A stretch of 64,000 bases of DNA from Pseudomonadales bacterium (lineage in GTDB: Bacteria; Pseudomonadota; Gammaproteobacteria; Pseudomonadales; UBA7239), in contig JAWLAB010000001.1 of NCBI GenBank assembly GCA_041395665.1, forward strand, positions 248,001 through 312,000. The letters are read 5' to 3'. The notes below the pieces were generated by a model. That model did not search any database, was not told the DNA's origin, and worked only from the letters and a program-made list of their open reading frames with translations. Of the stretch, positions 59,371 through 64,000 are shown piece by piece (position 1 is the first letter of the stretch; each line of letters begins with the position of its first letter). The translations under genes were made by a program, and so were the position numbers.

Positions 59371-61582
59371 ATTTTTCCGTGTGCTGCCACACGCCACACC
59401 AATCTTCCGCCACCCCTTCTGTCTGATACTGGGCAATGCGCTGCAAGTAAATTTTGCACAGGGCGCGAAAATCTTTTGCTTCTTCTTTGAGTTGTGAAAA
59501 TAACTGCTGTGCCTGTTGCCAATCTTTCGCCAAGTACGCTGCACGCGCTACGCTGTACTGCTGCACATGACGCAACAACTCATCACTGGCATCGGCCTTT
59601 ATTGCTAACGGCTCATACACATAAATCGGCTCTTTTTTGCCTTTTACCTGCATGTAATCCACTTCGCGCCAGACAAAATCGTCGCGCGTTGCTGCATAAG
59701 TGGATTCACTCACTAAGATAGATGCACCGTAAAATTTGGTAATACTTTCTAAACGCGAGCCAAGGTTTACTGCATCGCCCAACACGGTGTAAGCGCGGCG
59801 ATAAGTGGATCCCATGTCGCCGACATTCATAAAACCCGTGTTGACGCCAATGCCGGTAAAAATAGCGGGCAAGCCAATCTTCTGGAATTCATCACGCAAT
59901 GCCGCTTGTTTTTTTTGCATCAACATTGCCGCTTGCACTGCGTGTTTTTCGTGTTGCGGATCATCTAAAGGCGCGCCCCAAAACGCCATGATCATATCGC
60001 CGACATATTTATCAATCGTACCTTGTTGCTCAAAAATAATTTCTGTCATCGGCGTAAAGTAGCGATTGAGCAGATTTTTCAAATCCGTTGCCGACAGTGT
60101 TTCTGACATATTGGTAAAATTGCGAATATCCGAAAACAACACCGTCATTTTTTTACTGTCGCCTTCAAAACTGAGCGCCGCCGGATCACCCAATAAGCGA
60201 TCAATATGCGCAGGCGCCACATACTGGCCAAACATGCCATGTATCTGTTCTTTTTGCCGCGAACTCGTAAAAAAACCAAACGCAATGTTGATGACATAGA
60301 GCGCGGCTACCGTTAGCAACGGGCCGGAAACTGGCATATCTAAGCCGCGCTCCTGCCACAGCCACACATTGCCTGCGACCAGCAATGTCATCGACAGCGT
60401 GCCGAGCAGAGTCATCATCGCTGGCCCCAAAAAAGGCAGCAAAATAGCAAGCAATAAGCCCAGCAAGAAAATTGCCACCGCATTAGCACCCGCCGCAAAA
60501 TCCGGTTTGTACGGCGCAGCACCACGCAGCAGCGCATCCACCAAAGTGGCTTGTGTTTCAATGCCTGGATACATCGCCCCCACCGGCGTGGTTCGCAAAT
60601 CCACCAAGCCAATTGCTGAAGTGCCCACCATGGCGATGCTGCCAGACAGCAATTTAGGATCCGCCTTACCCTGCAAGACGTCCACCGCAGGAACATAGGG
60701 AAAGCTGCCTTGGCGGCCACGATATGGCACCAACATCTGCCCTTTGGCATCAGTGTGGATTTGTTTATCGCCCAAAGTGAAGCCTTGGATATTGCCGTCG
60801 ATCACACTGGGCGTCGCTATATCAAGCAGCAAGTAAGTCATGGCTGTTTGCATGGCCAGACTGGGATACAACTGATTGCCATAACGCAACACCAAAGGCG
60901 CACGACGCACCGTGCCGTCAGGGTCAGGATCGCCGTTAATAAACCCTTGCCCGCGCGCTGCGTCCTTCAATATCGGGATACTCGCCGTGTAGCCACCCAT
61001 GCGCTCAACCGGCGCTTGCATCACGGCATCGGCAGCCATGTCGATACCACTTTCTGGCATCACGCCTGTGCGGAAATCGCCGCGATGAAGGATGTAACCC
61101 AAAATCACATCGGTTTTACCGATGCTGGTCGCCATTTTGCTGTCGTAATCGAACGCAGACTCTAAGGCTTTTAGCGATTGCGCCAGCGGCGTACTGGCGG
61201 GCTGCGCGGCGGCCAATGCCTGTGCCATATTGGTTTCTGGCTCGGAGAACACCACATCGAAGGTGATGCTGACCACGCCCGCCGCCACCAGTTTATCAAC
61301 CAGTTCGGCCACCACTTTTCTGCTCCACGGCCAGTGGCCCACTTCCTTCAAGCTGCGCTCGTCGATGTCGATGATGACAATGGGTTGTGCCGAAGGAGCG
61401 GGCTTGCTGTAAGGCAGCAGCACATTGAAGCGCAGGTCGTACAACATGAGATCGAGACGATCCAATAATTGTCTGGCGTAACCCGTCGAGAATTGTGCGC
61501 CCACCATCAGCAGCGCCAACACAATACCCAGCGCAATAATGGCGCGCACTTCGTGTAATTTTTTCCGTGAAAATAAACGCAT
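59369..61582 (-). CDS. CHASE2-domain adenylate/guanylate cyclase
   Basis: The 737-residue protein has an N-terminal membrane helix (~residues 14-35), a periplasmic CHASE2 sensor domain (residues ~35-330; VIIDIDERSLKEVGHWPWSR is its signature), three more membrane helices (~335-420) and a class III cyclase domain. The cyclase has TVLFSDIRNFTNMSETLS (metal Asp), DKYVGDMIMAFWG (second Asp) and NTGFMNVGDMGSTYRRAYTV. It makes cAMP or cGMP in response to an envelope signal. The ATG at 61582 matches the family start; a GTG at 61633 would add 17 residues. Confidence 0.92.
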   Translation of the reverse strand: MRLFSRKKLHEVRAIIALGIVLALLMVGAQFSTGYARQLLDRLDLMLYDLRFNVLLPYSKPAPSAQPIVIIDIDERSLKEVGHWPWSRKVVAELVDKLVAAGVVSITFDVVFSEPETNMAQALAAAQPASTPLAQSLKALESAFDYDSKMATSIGKTDVILGYILHRGDFRTGVMPESGIDMAADAVMQAPVERMGGYTASIPILKDAARGQGFINGDPDPDGTVRRAPLVLRYGNQLYPSLAMQTAMTYLLLDIATPSVIDGNIQGFTLGDKQIHTDAKGQMLVPYRGRQGSFPYVPAVDVLQGKADPKLLSGSIAMVGTSAIGLVDLRTTPVGAMYPGIETQATLVDALLRGAAPYKPDFAAGANAVAIFLLGLLLAILLPFLGPAMMTLLGTLSMTLLVAGNVWLWQERGLDMPVSGPLLTVAALYVINIAFGFFTSSRQKEQIHGMFGQYVAPAHIDRLLGDPAALSFEGDSKKMTVLFSDIRNFTNMSETLSATDLKNLLNRYFTPMTEIIFEQQGTIDKYVGDMIMAFWGAPLDDPQHEKHAVQAAMLMQKKQAALRDEFQKIGLPAIFTGIGVNTGFMNVGDMGSTYRRAYTVLGDAVNLGSRLESITKFYGASILVSESTYAATRDDFVWREVDYMQVKGKKEPIYVYEPLAIKADASDELLRHVQQYSVARAAYLAKDWQQAQQLFSQLKEEAKDFRALCKIYLQRIAQYQTEGVAEDWCGVWQHTEK

Positions 61583-61695
61583 CGTGCTATCAAAAGAATA
61601 CCGCCCAGCGGGCAGTATACGGGCATCAGACACCCTCGACTCAACAACGACACTGCTAGAATACGAACTCGCCGTTCACCACTTTGGTTCTTGTC

Positions 61696-63897
61696 ATGTC
61701 CAGCACAACGCCACATTCCGACATGTCTATCTCGCTGTATCGCCGCCTGTTACAAATTGCACAAAAAATTGCTGCCGAAAAGAATGTTTATCGCCTCTGC
61801 GAAATAATTCTTGCAGAAGCAATGGATATTACGCAGGCCGATGGCGGTACTTTTTATCTCGTACGACAAGACAACAACGGCAATGACGACCATTTAGATT
61901 TTGTCATTGTGCGCAATCGCACGCTCGGTATCGGTATGGAAACCCACCAAGGCAAAAGCAGTAATCTTCCTGCCGTATCTTTATTTATTACACAAAACAA
62001 TGCGCGCGCACTCAACAAAAGCAATATTGCTGCCTGCGCCTACCATCACCGCGCATTAATTAATGTTGCCGATGCTTACAGCGATCAGCGCTTTGATTTT
62101 TCTGGCACACGCGCCTTCGATCAAAAAACCGGTTATCGCTCACAATCTTTTCTTTCTGTGCCTTTAATCGGCGACAACGGCCGTATTATCGGCGTGATGC
62201 AGTTGATTAACGCCAAAGATGAAACCGGCAACACGATAGAGTTTTTGCCTGCGCTGGAACCTGCCGTGCAAGCGTTATCTGTTTTTGCGGCGATTGCACT
62301 CGACAATCAAATGCTGGCAGAACAGCAAAAAGATTTATTGATCGAATTATCAGCAGAGCCCAACACCCGCGCGTTAATTGAGCGCATTTTGCACGAAGCA
62401 AAATTACTCACACACGCTGACGGCGGCACGCTGTATTTGTTGAAAGATGATTTGCAACAACCGCGCTTGGAATTTGCATTGGTATTAAACGATACGCTCA
62501 ATATCAACATGGGTGGGCGCAATGGCAGTGCTGTAACATTACCACCCATTTCACTGTACAACGAAGATGGCAGTGAAAATTTACACAATGTTGCCACCTG
62601 TGCTGCACTGCAACGAAAAGTGATCAACATTGCTGATGCGTATAGTGACCAGCAATTTGATTTTTCTGGCACGCGCGCGTTCGATCAACAAACCGGTTAT
62701 CAATCGCGTTCTTTTCTCGCTGTGCCGCTGCTCAATCACGAGAATGATGTCGTTGGCGTCTTACAGCTAATTAACGCATGCGATACACATACTGGTGCGA
62801 TTGTCTCCTTTTCTGAGCGCACTGAATCGTTGGTCAATGCTCTCGCTTCTTATGCTGCCATTGCACTCACCAATCAAATTCTGGTGCAAGAATTAAAAAA
62901 TCTGTTGGATGCCTTTATTCGCTGTATCGCGCAAGCTATTGATGCCAAGTCTCAACACACTTCCGCGCACTGCCAAAAAGTGCCGGTGTTGATGGAAATG
63001 ATTGCGCAAGCTGCCAACGATGACGACACCGTCTTTCACGACTTCACCCTCAACGATGACGACTGGTATGAACTACGCGTCGCGGCGTGGCTGCACGATT
63101 GCGGCAAATTATCCACGCCAGATTCTGTGTTAGATAAAGCCACCAAATTGCATTTAATGCGTGATGGCATAGAAACCATTCATGTGCGCTTTGCTGCACT
63201 GCGCCAACAAAAAATGACCGCGTTTTATCAAGCTGTTCTTGCAGACCCAGCGCAGCAAACAGTATTGCAAACACAACTGGATGAGGAGTTAGCACAATTA
63301 GAAGCGGATAGACAATTCATCACTACCGCTAATAAAGGTGGCGAATTCATGGCGCCGGAAGCGAAAGCGCGCGTGCAGCAAATTGCACAACTGCAATGGT
63401 TGGACGCGAGCAATCAAGCGCAACCGATGTTGACTGAGGAAGAAGTTTACAACCTGTGTATTGATCGCGGCACGCTGACCAGCGAAGAGCGCAGCGTGAT
63501 CAACAATCACATGGCGGTGACGATAGATATGTTGGAATCACTACCGTTTCCGAAAAAATTGCGCCGCGTGCCGGAATACGCTGGCGGCCACCATGAAAAA
63601 ATGGACGGCACTGGATTTCCGCGTGGCTTGAAGCGTGAACAGATGTCACTGCCCGCGCGCATGATGGCGATTGCCGATATTTTTGAAGCACTCACTTCAC
63701 GCGATCGCCCTTACAAACAGCCGATGAAAATCAGTATGGCGCTGGGCATTTTGAAAAAAATGCGCAACGACAACCACATCGACCCTGATCTCTACGAATT
63801 GTTTGTGCGCAGCCGCGTGTGGGAAAAATACGCGCATGATGCTCTGCTGCCAGAGCAACTCGACATCACCGATGCGCGCGAGTTTTTAACAGCGTAA
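61696..63897 (+). CDS. Tandem GAF, HD-GYP domain phosphodiesterase
   Basis: The 733-residue protein has two GAF domains (residues ~20-215 and ~225-405) that look like internal duplicates, both carrying INVADAYSDQRFDFSGTRAF or its variant. A C-terminal HD-GYP domain has AWLHDCGKLSTP (HD) and, after an extra ~100-residue helical insertion, HHEKMDGTGFPRGLKREQMS. The GYP motif is GFP here. HD-GYP proteins hydrolyse cyclic-di-GMP; the variant motif may alter activity or substrate. The ATG at 61696 is preferred to a TTG at 61684. It diverges from the CHASE2 cyclase. Confidence 0.92.
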   Translation: MSSTTPHSDMSISLYRRLLQIAQKIAAEKNVYRLCEIILAEAMDITQADGGTFYLVRQDNNGNDDHLDFVIVRNRTLGIGMETHQGKSSNLPAVSLFITQNNARALNKSNIAACAYHHRALINVADAYSDQRFDFSGTRAFDQKTGYRSQSFLSVPLIGDNGRIIGVMQLINAKDETGNTIEFLPALEPAVQALSVFAAIALDNQMLAEQQKDLLIELSAEPNTRALIERILHEAKLLTHADGGTLYLLKDDLQQPRLEFALVLNDTLNINMGGRNGSAVTLPPISLYNEDGSENLHNVATCAALQRKVINIADAYSDQQFDFSGTRAFDQQTGYQSRSFLAVPLLNHENDVVGVLQLINACDTHTGAIVSFSERTESLVNALASYAAIALTNQILVQELKNLLDAFIRCIAQAIDAKSQHTSAHCQKVPVLMEMIAQAANDDDTVFHDFTLNDDDWYELRVAAWLHDCGKLSTPDSVLDKATKLHLMRDGIETIHVRFAALRQQKMTAFYQAVLADPAQQTVLQTQLDEELAQLEADRQFITTANKGGEFMAPEAKARVQQIAQLQWLDASNQAQPMLTEEEVYNLCIDRGTLTSEERSVINNHMAVTIDMLESLPFPKKLRRVPEYAGGHHEKMDGTGFPRGLKREQMSLPARMMAIADIFEALTSRDRPYKQPMKISMALGILKKMRNDNHIDPDLYELFVRSRVWEKYAHDALLPEQLDITDAREFLTA

Positions 63898-63902
63898 ACC
63901 GC

Positions 63903-64000
63903 TTACAGTGATAGCGTCTGGCTGGCGTGAAATTGTAAACGCGCAAAATATTCTGCTGATGGTTTGTGCGCGTGCACCATATCGGGTCGCGCGGGCAATT
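63903..64000 (-). CDS. C-terminal fragment of an unidentified protein (truncated by window end)
   Basis: A minus-strand frame enters from the right edge and ends at TAA (63903-63905). The visible residues are LPARPDMVHAHKPSAEYFAR then LQFHASQTLSL. The frame is open to the edge and lies six bases from the HD-GYP stop, consistent with a convergent gene. There is too little to identify it. Confidence 0.45.
   Translation of the reverse strand, partial: LPARPDMVHAHKPSAEYFARLQFHASQTLSL

Noticed and set aside
1..64000. CRISPR array, tRNA/rRNA gene, prophage, transposase or attachment site
   Set aside because: No regular short repeats with spacers, no tRNA-like cloverleaf with CCA context and no transposase or integrase motifs were seen.

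Overview
The window reads as a continuous stretch of a gammaproteobacterial chromosome, GC roughly 50-55% by eye. The content supports this: a folK/dNK/panB block, gmk, rpoZ-spoT-ridA, an ATP-type pckA, a full biotin operon, znuA|znuCB, PII, a Let/Pqi envelope-lipid system and two LPS-bacterium wall enzymes. No rRNA, tRNA, CRISPR, prophage or IS element was recognised. Genes are tightly packed and no gene-free gap exceeds about 215 bases. The combination of mycobacterial-type steroid (HIP) catabolism genes with this core suggests an aerobic marine or freshwater gammaproteobacterium, perhaps near Cellvibrionales/Spongiibacteraceae; that placement is inference.

Layout. 0-2.5 kb: folate/nucleotide/pantothenate genes. 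2.6-8.5 kb: the most striking block, a self-contained corrinoid-dependent methyltransferase operon. It runs TetR regulator, RACo/RamA-like activase, corrinoid protein, an MtmB-family methyltransferase without pyrrolysine, and a methyl-tetrahydrofolate methyltransferase. It starts with a perfect 16-bp palindrome plus a degenerate second copy, carries a multi-hairpin repeat before its last gene, and ends in a clear terminator. 8.5-13.5 kb: two tandem paralogues of unknown function, a Lnb-type (DUF4105) periplasmic protein and an RCC1/thrombospondin-3 exported protein. 13.5-18.5 kb: pckA, a family III CoA-transferase, dtd and ctpA. 18.5-24 kb: ridA, spoT, rpoZ, then a YbhP/ClsB/ElbB cluster.

24-33.5 kb: steroid C/D-ring genes (echA20-like, ipdC, ipdA, ipdB, an Ltp-type thiolase with its DUF35 partner, a P450), interleaved with a YcbB/YcbK pair and a thioesterase. 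Further steroid-type genes lie at 49.4-51.5 kb (flavin reductase, fadD3-like) and 54.6-56.2 kb (crotonase, Rv3549c-like SDR). 33.6-40.7 kb: a LetAB-type system in which LetA is split into two genes flanking an unknown 346-residue protein, with a DUF3313 lipoprotein, a seven-MCE LetB and comF. 40.7-46.4 kb: a PhyH dioxygenase and bioB-bioF-bioHC(fusion)-vanZ-bioD. 46.4-49.4 kb: PII, PhoH and an MscS-cNMP channel. 52-54.6 kb: zinc uptake. 56.2-63.9 kb: a TPR/beta-barrel protein, two tandem FecR proteins, a CHASE2 cyclase and a GAF-GAF-HD-GYP protein, a probable envelope-sensing and nucleotide-signalling neighbourhood.

Three genes (thiolase, SDR, first FecR) are each broken by one missing base in a homopolymer run. 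This pattern points to sequencing error at least as strongly as to real gene decay. Family assignments rest on reading motifs and on remembered homologues; no alignment or database search was run.
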